From assembly GCA_964007475.1 (NCBI GenBank), contig OZ023273.1, positions 2,899,038-2,963,037 of the forward strand: 64,000 bases of DNA. The letters are read 5' to 3'. A program made the position numbers and the translations under genes. Below, piece by piece: positions 38,001 to 50,710 of this stretch (within the stretch, counting starts at the first letter, position 1; the number at the start of each line of letters is the position of its first letter). The notes below the pieces were generated by a model that saw only the letters and a program-made list of their open reading frames with translations, did no database searches and was not told the origin of the DNA. The DNA comes from Hybos culiciformis (taxonomy: Eukaryota > Arthropoda > Insecta > Diptera > Hybotidae).

Positions 38001-41000
38001 ATTGAATTTCAAAATATTTTTATTTTAACCTAATGAAATGAAATTATGTGAAATGAACTTTATAGATGTTAATTTTGAAATAATGTTAAGGGCTGCGCTC
38101 AAAAAATACATACATTATACGTTATATTTCATTTTTTCAAAAATAATGTATAATAAAAATTATACCTTCTGGACTTACATATTATTTAAAATATTGTATA
38201 GGTAATAGCATAATAATTAAAAAAAAAAAATAAATGAAAGAAAAAAAAAAATTGAATATCTAACACATTATTAAATCGTAAAATTATTCACGTGCTTATT
38301 ACAAATAAATTTTATAAATTTCAAGGTTCTTAACTTCCTGTTTATTAAAAAGTCCTTGACCCATTTTCTGAAGTGCATTTTATTTTTATTATTCTACGAA
38401 AAATACCTTTATTTTCAATTTTAATTTTTTTTTGGTGTGCAATTAAAAATGAAAGTTAAATTAAAATGAAATGCATATTTTTATTTTTTACTCTGATTTC
38501 GATTAAAAACCAATTTTTTTTATTCAGCAAAATGTATTAAAATATTTTCATAACTATAGGTGGGAACTTCTACGATGCTATATTAGAAACCTTCTAAAGC
38601 TCTAAGCTTTCATTTGATGACATTTCGATTTTGGCTCTATTTTTAGACCTAAATCATTTTGGGACAAAAAAAGCTATATAAGAGTCTGTACAATTGAGAA
38701 TCTTCCTCAAATATGCAATGTCCAAATCATATACAGAGGCTATGTTTAAAAAAAATTAAAACAGTCTTTATTTTAACTATTTTCAAAATTTTCTATTTTA
38801 ATACGACAGTAAAATTTTCTACTTATAAAAATGAAGTTAAGAGTTAAAAACCTATAACTTTTGTATATGTACTATATAATAATTTTGCACTAGGGTTCTG
38901 CTAGTATTTTATTTATAAATATATATATGCACAATAATATATTTATATTATACTTTTATCTACCAATAATTCGTATTTTATTATTTTAAATTGTTTTTAA
39001 TTTTATTCTTACTTATGTGCTAGACATTAAGACCTTTATACACATTTAGGTACAAATAAAAAGTGAATGTCCTTGCTCCAAATTAATTTCCTAAATAAAA
39101 AAAAATAAAATTTAAGTTGTATTATTATTTCACAGTTTTATGTTTGTAAATAAAACTATACTATATTACCAATGATTATTATATAACTAGAAATAATTTT
39201 ATGTGAATTATACATAAAATACATTATATTATATAAGCAAGCACTATTATGCATTTTCATAATAACGACTATTTATAATTTGATGTGCGATTAAAAAAAA
39301 TTATTAAACTTTAAATTTCAATGATAATGTTGAAAATTATTTTTTTGTTTTTGGTGGAAAAAATATTTTTGTTTTGAAACAAAAAATAGGGTATAAATAT
39401 AAATAATATTTAATGTTATATTATATTTCTTATTAAAAATATATACAAAGAAAAAAATCCCATATGATTTGTCATTGAAAATGAAAAGCAAATTAAATAT
39501 CTTTTTAAATAATTAATTATTCGAAATAAGAGTTCCTTGGCATTTTTTTAAATGAATACGATTTAAGATTCGAATATCTAAAAAGAAATGTTACAACTTC
39601 CACAATCCTTTCCATACGCAATGATAAAGTACCAACTTCTATTAGACCACTGTAAAGGGTGTATCAACAATTTCACTTAACTTTTCTGAACTTTGTGTTC
39701 GCGCACACATATAATTTATTTTTCCATACGTCAAAATGAATTTTTAAAGTTTATAAACTTTTAGCTAAAATTATTGCACATAAAAGTTTGAAATTTATAT
39801 AGTTTTGCTATATAATTTATATAAATCATAGAAACTTTTGCTTCACATAAATATTTTTAGGATTTTTATTAAAGATATATTATATTTGTGTCGGCATAAT
39901 ACGTGATTATTTTAAAAAACTACTATATTACATGTGACTTTTTTATCTACATGTACATATGTCTACATATGTTATGTACATATGTATATAATCTCTGAAA
40001 ATCTGACAAAAAGTCATTAAAACATATATTGTGCTGAATTCTAGTTAAATTTTTATTATTCTCAATTTTTCCAAAATTTAAAATAGTATTTCGGAATATA
40101 TTTTTGAAGTTAAAATTAATATTTAAAATTCAAAGTTTTCGAGAATAATTTAATTTCATAGTAGTTCACTAAACAATACTTTCTCGTCCTGATTTTGTTT
40201 TTTACATATATTTACATAAAATTCAACATTGCTTGCATATCTGTGGCATGTTTTTAAAATTCTACGATCTTCTCAAATTAGGTTCCATTTATCTTTTTTA
40301 TTTTATTTCAGGAAAGGATTTTAAACTTTAAATTGCTCCCCTGAAAAGTAGCTAAATTGAGTTAGGCGATTATATGCCTTGTGGCCATTGATATAACAAT
40401 TAGACTAATTACATATATACCTAAAGAAACCTAAAGGAATTTAAAAAGCTGTGAAATTTAAGTTTTCAATAGAGTTTTCAATATCCATTTAGTAAAATTA
40501 TTATCTACTTCTGACGTACACATCATAAACTTCATTATTAAATAATATATATTAAAAATGTGACATAATATTTATATTGTTATCCAAAAATTAAACTTTT
40601 GCATAACAACAAAAATTTATTTAATATTAATTTAATTTGAATATAGTATAAAATCCTTTTTTTTTCTATTTCTTAACTTATTTTTTGAAAGAAAAGTACG
40701 TGCAAAAGTTTTGTTTAAAAGATTTTTTTTTTTTTATATAAAAATTGAAATAAATAAAAGAGACTTTTTTCTGAGGTTTCAATAAAAAAAAAAAATTTGA
40801 CCCTTCAATTTCACTAAATTGCAGCTTTTATTTCTTCGAAAGGCAATCAATTTTTTTGGTTTTTTGTTTCTTGGGTTTTTATTATTTTTTTATTAGTTTT
40901 CAGAATTTATTTTTTTCAAGTTATATATAGAAAAATAGTCCATCGAAAAACGTCAAAAAACATTATGATTTTATTTGTTTCGTGTTTTTTTGTTTAGGTT

Positions 41001-42860
41001 ATGTCCAAAATGATAAGAGACATAAAATATTGCGTAATTTTTTTAGATAAACTTTACAAGACATGAAAATTTTAGTGTTATTAGAGAAATCCTAAATTTA
41101 ATTTTGTTTTTTTTCAATATGGAATTTTCCAGAAACTTTTTCTATGAATTTTATGCAGATTTAAGTGTACTGGCAAAAATATTGTTTTTTCTTTGATAGT
41201 GGGTTTCTATCGTTTTTTGTATATTGTATTAATATATTATATGATTTTACGGAAAAACAGTACTGTTACTAGGTCAATTTTTTCATCAAACTTATGTTAT
41301 TAAAGATTTTGTTTCGACACCTGTGTTCTTAAAAATTGATGCTGTAAAGACGTGTTCACTCTTCGCAGAGACCGTATACTAGTTCGTCTACTATCTTAAG
41401 TAGATTTGATTAAACATTCGTAATCAAAGTTAAGAATATTGGGAAGACAGTTTCGATTGATCGATTAAAGCCAACAAATCTGACTTCCATTTAAAGAAGA
41501 CAAGATCTAGTAAAAAAAATGTAAAAAAAGTTAAACATTTGAAAGGGAGTTTATGGGGGACCTCTAGTACAAAACTAATTTATAAAATTAATAAATATGT
41601 TTAAACAAGTATATTTATAGAATAAATATAATATTTTTAGATAAATATCAATCTAAATTTGATATTCAAACTGAATATTCATTTGTAAATATATAGAAAT
41701 TATTGAAATAATACACAATTTCCCGTACACTATTGAACCTATCCATAATTCTCACTAATCGACATATTATAAATTGTTAGAAAGTTGAAACGCAGTGTTG
41801 TCAACTTATTGACAACGAGATGCGGTCAATTGAAAATTAATCTCTAAAGAATATTAAGATGAAAATCCTTCTTTTTTTTGAGAAAAAGTTAATTTTTTTT
41901 TTGCCCTGAAAAGTTGGTATTCAAAATAATCTCAATAATAATGATTAAAAAAATTTTTTTTTTTTCAAATATAATTAAAATAATGGAAAATTTTCAACTT
42001 TTTTCTTTTTTTTTTTGGTTTGAGAATTTTCCCTTGTTGTTTAATTTTAAATAGAAATTGTTCTTATAAATTTAATTCATTAAAAATATAATTAAAAGGG
42101 TTAAAAATGTCCATCAAATATAATAGATTTTCAAATACAATAAAAAAATACGTTTTTTTTTTCGTTATGCTAAAATTACTTTGTAAAAAGTTTTTGAATA
42201 AATTAAATTTGTTTAAAAATGCCTCATTTTCATTTGATTTGAAAAGTCCTTGAATTTTTTTGGGAAAAGGTAAATGTCCTGCGAAAATTAAATAATTTTC
42301 CATTAATCAAAAAAAAAAAAAAAAAATTAAAAATTAAATTTGTTCCTTGTCAATATATAATTATATAAAAAAGAAGAGAATTAAAATAATATTTGCAAAA
42401 AAAAAATATAAAATTTATATAAATTCATAATTTTGAGGAAAACTTCCTTTTTGAAATTTTGTTTTTTTTTTTTTATTTCATTTCATTAATGTTATCTTCT
42501 CTACCTTTCTATAATTTTATGGAATTTTTTTTTCTAATTCATGTCAAAGACTAATAATAGGACAAAAGCTTCAATGGAAATTTGCAAAAAGTCAAAATTC
42601 TAAGAATTCTAATTAATTTTCTTCAATTGAATTTGAAAATCATTGCTTTTATTTATCAATGAAAATACTTTGTAAACTAATTGGTTTGATTTTTTATTAT
42701 TTTTTTTAATTTTTTTACGAATTCACATTAAAATGTCTTAGGCTAATGGAGCGATTTAATTTTTTATTTATTATTTATTATTTTTGAGGCCACAATTATT
42801 ATTAACTCGTACACGAATTTGTCGGTTTATATATTTCTTTACTATTTTCGAGACTCTCGT
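35018..42860. other. Long AT-rich stretch, likely receptor intron
   Basis: No exon or gene is supported in about 7.8 kb. Frames at 35078-35266, 35862-36047 and 42064-42303 (all minus) are AT-driven with no domains. About 38560-38750 has the more even composition of old dispersed repeats. The sequence AAGTATTTAAA is repeated in tandem around 37855-37885. Confidence 0.4.
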
Positions 42861-43400
42861 AGACCCACTTTTCGTCATCACAGCGAGCTGAAATTTGGCA
42901 CACAGGTTCATGTCGCGTGACAATTGAATCCATTTAACCGGAAATTTCCACGGAAATCCCGGAAAATCGGGAAAAATTATTTGAAAATTTGGTACAAATT
43001 TGATTAGTGATAAATGCGTTTCAGGAAAAATGCAAAGTTTTCCGATTTTTCCGAAAAAAATTTCCGGAATTTTTCGACTTTTCCGGAAAAGTTCAGGTAA
43101 AAAAGTTTTCTAAATTATGCAGGATTACGTTCCCAATAAACTGGCATCATTACTTTCTCTCCGACAATGGTGAAAACTTGCAGAAACAATTGATGAAAAT
43201 TCATGTAAAACGCTTTTCCGGAGTTTTTCCGACCAAGGAAGCGTTTGAGCGTTTGCAACCTGAGACAAAGTTGTAGAGCGAAATGAGTTGCATAAAGTTG
43301 CTTTAGTGGAAAACTCCATGGAAAACCTGAAAAAGCGGGAAAATCATCGGAAAAATTTTCATCGATATGATTAGTCATAAAATTGTTTTAAAACATCTCC
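42860..43400. repeat. TTCCGG-rich repeat block
   Basis: About 540 bp are distinctly less AT-rich than the flanks and crowded with TTTTCCGG, GGAAAATCGGGAAAA and related words in both orientations. Overlapping frames at 43007-43276 (+) and 43115-43378 (-) exist only because stops are rarer here, and neither resembles a known protein. The words resemble those inside the MITE at 44651-45032 (TTTTCCGGATA, TTTTCCGGAAA), so a related transposon is likely. Near-copies of GATTAGTnATAAA at about 43000 and 43370 might mark its ends. Confidence 0.5.
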
Positions 43401-44007
43401 ATGCAGCACATAATAACAATTTAGTTAACGTGAAAAAGCCAGAAAATAAAAATAAGTAAAAAACGAGTTTTCAAAAAAACTGATGCCAGGCCGCATGAAA
43501 AAGTAGAAAATAACTTTTTCTTCACACACAGAGGTGGACTCAGATTTTTTGATTTCTCTTGAATATTCTTTCTCTTCATGAATCAAATCACTTACGTTTA
43601 TTTGCTGAAATACGAAATAAAACTTTCCCATTTACTGAAAACTACATCGCCATATATATATTTTAAATTATAAATTTCCCACATTCTCATATAATTTATT
43701 TATTTAATTTTACCATAGGAACTAGAATTATATATATATATGGAAAAACACTTCTAGGAAAAATGTATTGAAATTGTTGTTGTGAATGAAAAAAAAAAAA
43801 ACTAAAAAAAATTTTTTTATTTGTCTAAAAAGGGTATATGTAAGCTTCAATTTATTAAAATATACAGCCGACTATATTATTTAATTGCTTACAATTAATG
43901 ACTCGCTCATCGCGCCGTTATTCGAGCCGTTCTTCGCGCCGCGCCAATCACAGAAAATATGGCTCTCGTTATTTTTAAATGCTATTTGAACATAACGGTA
44001 AATAAAT
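43401..44007. other. Spacer before the transposase remnant
   Basis: This stretch may hold decayed transposon sequence. A cluster of CG-containing words (CGCGCCG, TTCGAGCCGTTCTTCGCGCC) lies at 43908-43945. No frame could be joined to the transposase remnant at its right, and the frame at 43425-43631 (-) is unsupported. Confidence 0.4.
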
Positions 44008-45311
44008 CATGGAAATCTAAATTTTCTAAGTCAAAAATTAATTGTTTCGCGAAATCAAACTGGATGTAAGGCATTTATTATTGCAATGCCAAATTTTGTT
44101 GAAATTTTCAAATTTTATGTAGAAGAAAAAAAGGAGTTAAAGTACATCCTTACACATAATTTTTCGCAGGACTATCTAGAGACAGACTTATTTTTCAAAA
44201 ATTAGGCAGCGGGGAGGAAGCAACGATAATCCAACTGCAAGTCAATTTGAAAATGCGTTCAAAAAATTGCTTGTTAGAAATGAAAGCGAAGCTTCAATTT
44301 CAGCAATTTCTAAAGAATTAAATCCACCAAAAATTTTAACAGTGCCATATAGGCACAAATCATTAAATGTAGTAGTAAATAAAAATATAACTGATGAGTA
44401 TTTCCTGGAACCAGGAGTGAAAAATATCTATATTGATAACTCATATTTTGATGCTGTCAAATACATGACTGGTTGGAGTGAAAATAAATTGATACAAAAT
44501 TTAAAATGTGATACATGTAAGAACCTTATTGAACTTGAAGAAAAATATGAGTCATTATTTATTGCCAATAAAACCAAATTTCATCTGAGAAATCCAAGGA
44601 AAGATTTTGTTAAATTAGCTAAGCAAATAGAACAAATTTTAGCTACCTTAAACCTTGTTCGCACTTCAATATTTTTCCGGATATTTCGAGTTTTCCGGAA
44701 ACTTTGTGGATATTATCATACAAAAACTTTTTCCGGATATTTTAATTTCCAGTTATTTTTCCACTTAGCTAGTTCCTTTTAGCTACTTTTTGATATATTT
44801 GGTACGGTTGGCACCGTTTATTTTGTGTCAAAATATCAAAAAAAGTGAAATTTAATTCTAAAATTATTTATGAACTTCAGATTTTTGAAAATTCATATCA
44901 AAAAAAATAAATTTATTTATATTTTTTCTAGAACCGTCAAATTTTTTCCACTTCTAAAGTGCGAACGGTAGTTTCAGAAAGTGGAAATTTCCACTTATTT
45001 ATCCGGATAAATGTTGAAGTGCGACCAAGGTATTACGCTCAAAAAATGAGTTATTTCAAAAAAATATTTTTTTTTAAATTTCAAATTTTATTTTAAATAA
45101 TTTAGATTTTGACAGAATTTTATTAACTTTTAAAAATCTTCCACGAATTTTAAATGATTCCGAGAATTATAAATTATTAGTTATCAAAGCCTTTATTAAA
45201 ATTTATACGAATTTAAAATTATTTAATGAAGCTAAAATAAAAAATATTGAACTTCATAAAAATGATTCAAGACATCGTTATTTGAAGATGTCTCATTTCA
45301 AAAACGAATAA
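44008..45311 (+). pseudogene. P-element/THAP9-type transposase, C-terminal part, broken
   Basis: Three collinear pieces read like the C-terminal half of a P-superfamily transposase. Piece 1 (44008-44202) contains RNQTGCKAFI, EEKKELKYILTH and NFSQDYLE, matching the family's Y(I/L)LT-(K/H)-SQDH-E region. Piece 2 (44189-44650) gives KIRQRGGSNDNPTASQFENA, the family's IR-RGG-N-NPT-QF signature, then a C-x2-C (CDTC) and a basic tail. Piece 3 (45036-45311) continues with RSKNELFQK and ends at a natural-looking stop, TAA 45309-45311. Breaks: a one-base frameshift in the T/A runs at about 44188-44200, a MITE at 44651-45032, and an in-frame TAA at 45075-45077 in a T run. The N-terminal THAP domain is not seen. 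The family catalyses cut-and-paste transposition; this copy is dead. Reading the MITE plus one TTA as inserted keeps the frame in phase. Identification is from remembered family motifs. Confidence 0.82.
44648..45035. mobile_element. MITE inserted in the transposase remnant (TTA duplication)
   Basis: The element spans 44651-45032 (382 bp) with terminal inverted repeats of about 30 bp. The left end reads AACCTTGTTCGCACTTCAA and the right end, reversed, TACCTTGGTCGCACTTCAA; both continue to a shared TCCGGATA. It is flanked by TTA at 44648-44650 and 45033-45035. A 3-bp TTA duplication is typical of PIF/Harbinger elements, so that superfamily is inferred. It has no transposase; the frame that reads from the P-type remnant into it (to 44782) is accidental. 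Its insertion split the older transposase, so it arrived later. Confidence 0.88.
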
Positions 45312-47840
45312 TGTTAGATTTTTGTTCGTTATGTGTGTTTTATTTTCAAAGTTTTTTAATTTCTTACAAAAAAAAAATTTAAATTATTCTTCACTAAGAT
45401 TTTATGAGTCACAGTTTTATCGGCTAACTAGTCTTACTTGTATGAATAAAATTCAATAAAATATTGCGACGTACTTCCACCCTTTCTATCCAAATTTTTT
45501 TTTTTTATTATTATTATTTTTTTTTTCATAGCTAATTAGAAAGTGTTTTTCCAGTTCTAGTCCTAAGAATTTTACACATAACAAATTACTATTATAATGA
45601 AAATTTTCGATTTTTCTCGGAAAATTAATTTCTACCAAAAAATCTAGAAAAGTAAAAAAAAACAAAATTCATCAAACCCAATAGTTATATATAATATTTC
45701 GATTGCTTTATCGAATTATTCAAAATATTATATTATTAAATAATAACATTTAACCAGCTGATAAAATAAAATTTATATTATATTTATATGTAAATATTTT
45801 CTTTTATTATATAAAATATATTACTGTTGAAACTTTCTTTATATAATAATAAATATTAAACGCTAGGCGTGATAAAACAAATTTCTGGCCCTAAAATTAT
45901 TTTAATAGTTCATTAATAATCCGTAAAAATGAAATACGTTTTTTGTATCATTCATTCACAGCGAACTGAACATTGTATGTACATAATTTCTTTTCTTCTT
46001 TAATATTTTGTGTTTTTTTTTTATTTTGTTAACAACCATAAATCCTTTTTATTTCCTTTACGAAAAGTATATTATTTCACAATATTTTTTTTTTTTTATA
46101 ACATAAATAAATTTTATTTTGTATTCATGTTTATCGCAGGTCTTATAAGGAAAAGGTATTGAGTAGGAGGAAAATATATAAAAAAAAATAAACAATAATA
46201 TGTTTTTATTTATTTGCCTTGAATTTTATGTTTATTTATGTTTAATTGAAATTTAAAAAAAAAAATAAATATAACAGTCTGAATTTTTGACGGCTTTAAC
46301 TTGTCAATTAATTTTATTTATTTTCTAAATATAGAATAGAATTTTCAGTCTAAATTTTCATTCCTAAACTTATAATGATCTTCTTTTTTTTTTAACTTAG
46401 TTACTTAAAAGTATATTATAAATAAAATAATGTTAAAGAATATAACTTTAGAATACACAATCTAGTTACTAAAATTTTCCGATCGATTCTTTAATTTTTT
46501 AAATGTAAAATCTAATCAAATATAAGAGTATCAAAACTTCCTTAATATATGCACAGCAGTATAGAATTTAAATAAAATAACTATATGCCTTATTAACTAT
46601 TAAGTGAATCCTTCATAAATTTCTGCGAATGACAGAAATCACGATAAAACTGAAATTCAATTTAGAAAATAATTACTATAGTATCAACTATAACACATAA
46701 TTAATGACCCTTTTAAAAGATAATAAATAATATTTTAGATTTTTTATCAATGTCATTTTTGTAAATTAAATAATAACTAAGTAAATTCACTTAATTATAA
46801 CTTCTATAATAAGTAATAACAAAAAAAAAATTACTGACACTAATGATAAAAAGTATTTAGTGTTTATTATGGTAAATTGTAAACAAATTGTACATAATTT
46901 ATATATAACAGTGAAAAGGTCTGTATTTTTCCGAATCCACTTAGTTTTATTTCTAATGATTTTACCTGGTTTTATCAACTATATATACAAACAAACATAC
47001 AAATATATATACACATTATTATTTTCCCAAGTTAAAACCAAGGAAAAATATAGAGTTCAACATTTTTTGTGTTATTATATGGAAAATGTTAGTAATTTTT
47101 AATATCAATGTACTTTTATTATTTTCAAGGATACAGATATTACTACATAATACATATAATATATATCTAAATATACACATATATTAAAAAATATTTGGGT
47201 TGTGAATTTGACCTAAATAACTAGGACTAAATATGATAACCATGACCCATTTTCGAAAAAGAAAAATAATTCGATTTTTCTTTTCCTCTGCCATTTTTAC
47301 TTTATTTTTTTTTTTGATGTGATTTTCTTCTTTTTTTTTTTTGTTTCTTTATTGGTACCAGAAAAAGAATGTGGGTTAGGTTCAGTTTATTAAAATAATA
47401 TAATAAAAATTGATAGTTGTTGTGTTTTTAAAGAAAGTAAAAAAAATAAAATAAAATATTTATGGCATATTAGAGAATTCTACATGTTAGACTTTTTTTT
47501 TAATATAATTTTTCGTTTTAATTAATAATCTCATATATATGCGTTTTAATTTCCTTGACTATGAATTAGCAGCATTTGTTAAAGAGGAATATATTGAAAA
47601 TGCTTCATTCTCAAGCCGAGATTATAAATATTTAGTTAGGTATAAAGAATTTTCAATATTTCATTCAATAATCTTTGGAGTTGCTGCGTAATGTTCTTTA
47701 TATTCGTTGATCGTTGATATAGTTTGTGGAATTATAAGCAAAAAAGCCCGCTTTGAATTAAAGTACTATAGCAATAGAATATAAAAATTGAAAGAATATA
47801 GAAAGAATCCTTTCTAAATTATATTTCGTGAGATTTTTTA
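45312..47840. other. AT-rich spacer
   Basis: No gene is supported. A 50-codon ATG-started frame at 47539-47691 (+) has more even codon composition than its surroundings but no recognisable domain. Frames at 46787-46978 (-) and 46860-47102 (+) overlap each other and look like AT-rich noise. Confidence 0.4.
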
Positions 47841-48110
47841 AAGTTAATTCTATATAAATAAAAATTAAATTCTGTTCGTTGGTAAGCGCTTGAGAACGCC
47901 TGGACCGATTTCTCTCATATTTATAAGTTCGCAATAGTCCGAATAAGATTTTTAGGGAAAAAATATTTGGAAAAGTTGTCCGAGAAATTGAAAAATTTAC
48001 ACAAAAATGTGAAAGTACTTATTTCTATGGGATTTTTGTATTAAGTCAAGAGACCATAATTCTTATTAATAAAGACTAGGCTTGAGCGAAACAACGAAAC
48101 GTTTTCTACC
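47841..48110 (+). mobile_element. Helitron-like dispersed repeat, copy A
   Basis: This copy starts AGTTAATTCTATATAAATA, continues with TTCGTTGGTAAGCGCTTGAG and GTCCGAATAAGATTTTTAGG, and ends near AATAAAGACTAGGCTTGAGC. It matches the reverse complement of 50455-50710 over nearly its whole length. Its CTTGAGAACGCCTGGACCGATTT segment resembles a motif widespread in insect dispersed repeats, some of which are Helitron-like. It has no coding capacity. Similar-looking sequence continues to about 48440 but has no partner in the window. The superfamily is inference. Confidence 0.8.
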
Positions 48111-48440
48111 AATAGAACATAAAAATTGAACACAATCTGGGGCAAACTATTTTTTTAAGCCTCCTCTAATTGACATCTCTCTACCCAAAATTTCTACAAT
48201 TTTGGATGACAATCATTTAGATCCTTAGTCGGTTGAGAACCCCTAAATGGCCAACTCGGAACTAGATAATCTCATCATATTGTTCGACTGAAAGTGAACA
48301 ATATTTCGTATATTTTGGCTTTGATGCGATCGAAATCGGTTAAGTATAGTTTCATAATTACTTACAAGCATTTTAGTGTGACGAATTGTCAGAAAATGAA
48401 AGCTTGAGTTCCATTTTCATTTTCTATGAAAAAAAAAGAG

Positions 48441-50454
48441 CTTCAAATTAACCATATAAAAATTACTATACTTACGTGAAAAGTCTTTCGAAATTTTAAA
48501 TTTAACAATAATTGCCATTAAATAGATATACAATGTTTTGTATGCAAATCGCGACATTTCTTCATTTGTGAAGATCTACCAGGCAAAACTGTAAAAAGAC
48601 ACTGTTGATACTTAGATCCTTGTTATGAAATTCTTTTCATGAACTTAACATATATTTAAAAAAGAAATATGTATATAATTTTCTTATCATTATTCTGACA
48701 AACTTATTGAAAGAGAAAATGGTAATGGAGAAAATGTTTAAGATTCTTATCAAAAAAGAAATATATATAAAATTATAAAGAATTCATAAAGTGTTGACTG
48801 GATTCCGTTTTTCTTCTTAAATCTAAAAAATTATATTATATAAGTATATTTTATAAATATTTTTATAATAAATGAAATTGGGCAAAAAATAATCCTACCC
48901 CAAAAAAAAATTTTTTTTTTTTAGATTCATCAATATAAACGAAAATAGGTCAAGAGGATTGGGAAAATTTTTTTTTCTTCTTTCCTCCTCACATAAATAT
49001 TAAAATAAATTATTATAAATAATTTTATTACTTAATCTTAAAAAAAAATTTGGAATTCTTTTTTTTTTCTATTATGTATTGTATATAAAAATAGAAGAAG
49101 AATTTTTTCAAAAACATATTTTTCGAATAATTTTTATATAAATAAAATATTGTGCATATATGTATATATACATCAATTTAGTATAAATCAATTTTCATTT
49201 AATTAATTGAATTTTTTGCTGAAAATATTTGACCATGAAAATTTTATTCAATCACTTGTACATTGTTATAGTTTTCGTTTTTTTTTTTTTTTGTAATTTT
49301 CCGATAGTTTATTTATCTAAAAATATATAAATTTTTCTTATCAAGTTCTTTATAAAATTAAATAGTATACTGAATAACTCAATATGTCATCAATATCATA
49401 TTAAACTTATTATATTCTGTTTTTCTCTAAAAATAAAACAAAATATTAATGTTATGGAGAATAAATTTAAAGAATATTGTACTTATGTCGTTTTCACAGT
49501 TTTCCTTTTATTTCTTATTTCCTCTACTTTGGATACGATTCTTTTAAAAATTTAAAAATCAAATGTCTATAACTAAAAAAATAATTAAAACAATATTGAA
49601 TGTGCATATCCAGTGCACTCCAAATTGCATATGAAATGTTTTGAAATCCTTTGAAAGTCTTATTAAACTTTTTGTCGCTTTTATAGGCTCAATATGAAGT
49701 ATCAGAAATTCTTTCTTGTGTTAATTCGTAAAATAAAAATCTCACATTAAATTTGGGTTCAAAATGTCAATTCAAGCTCAAATTGGCAATTTAGAAAGAC
49801 AAAAATCTTATATAAAAAAAATGTATCGTTCAGTACATTAAGAAAAATCAATTAAAAATATAATTTCGATAATATTCCTTAAATTTGTCTCGATAATAAT
49901 AAACCTAATTTAATTTAACATCATTTTAAAATATATATCATTATGTTACATAAATTTCACCTTTCTTTCACTCAAAACTGATCAAAAATTAATTCCGTGT
50001 CAATTGTAATTCAATAATAAAACATATAATAATAATAATAATCAATTCACAGTAGAAAATAAAATTTTCATTCAAAACTATAGTTATATATTAAAATAAA
50101 ATTGAATAAAAAATAAATAAAAAAAACAAAACCTTCTACATATTATATTATATATTTATATTATGTATATTTATGTTGTTGTTGGCCAGAAATAAATTAT
50201 TACAAATGAAAAGTAGAGCAACGAAACATAAATACTATACATAAATATATATGTATAGAGATAGTAATAATGTATGTTGCAATGAAGGTAAAATAAAATA
50301 AATACCTAACAAATCATTTAAAAAAATTTTTTTTTTCTTATTTTATACACCTGCAATTGAATATGATGTATAGACGAATTGTATAATAAAAAGTCATAAT
50401 AAATTAAAGGATAAAAAATTATAAGTAAATTGATAAATGATATATTGTATATAA
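48441..50454. other. AT-rich spacer between two inverted repeat copies
   Basis: No gene, RNA or repeat is supported apart from homopolymer runs and short microsatellites. Confidence 0.4.
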
Positions 50455-50710
50455 CTAGTCGATCACGGCGCGAACGTTTCACTCACGTCTTTATTCATAC
50501 AAAAATTCCATAGAAATAAGTACTTTCATTTTTTCGTGAATTTTTCAATTTGCCGGACAACTTTTCCAAATATTTTTTCCCTAAAAATCTTATTCGGACT
50601 ATTACGAACATTTCAATAAATAAAAAATTAGCAAAATCCCTCGAAACGTTCTCAAGTGCTTACCAACGAATAGAATTTAATTTTTATTTATATAGAATTA
50701 ATTTTAAAAA
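50455..50710 (-). mobile_element. Helitron-like dispersed repeat, copy B (inverted)
   Basis: This is the reverse complement of copy A at 47841-48110. Shared blocks include ATTCTATATAAATAAAAATT, GTTCGTAATAGTCCGAATAA, TATTTGGAAAAGTTGTCCG and GAAAGTACTTATTTCTATGG. On the minus strand it ends CGCGCCGTGATCGACTAGT; a CTAG terminus followed by T is what Helitrons leave (CTRR, inserted at A/T). The 76-codon frame at 50550-50780 lies inside the repeat and is not a gene. The copies differ most in the GAACG..GATTT segment. Confidence 0.8.

Noticed and set aside
42064..42303. 79-codon frame (-)
   Set aside because: AT-driven composition, no recognisable motif and no supporting signals.
43115..43378. Overlapping frames on both strands in the TTCCGG block
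   Set aside because: Stops are rarer because the block is less AT-rich. The frames conflict with one another and match no known family.
44651..44782. C-terminal tail of the 171-codon frame starting at 44267
   Set aside because: This part reads into the MITE at 44651-45032 and is not transposase sequence.
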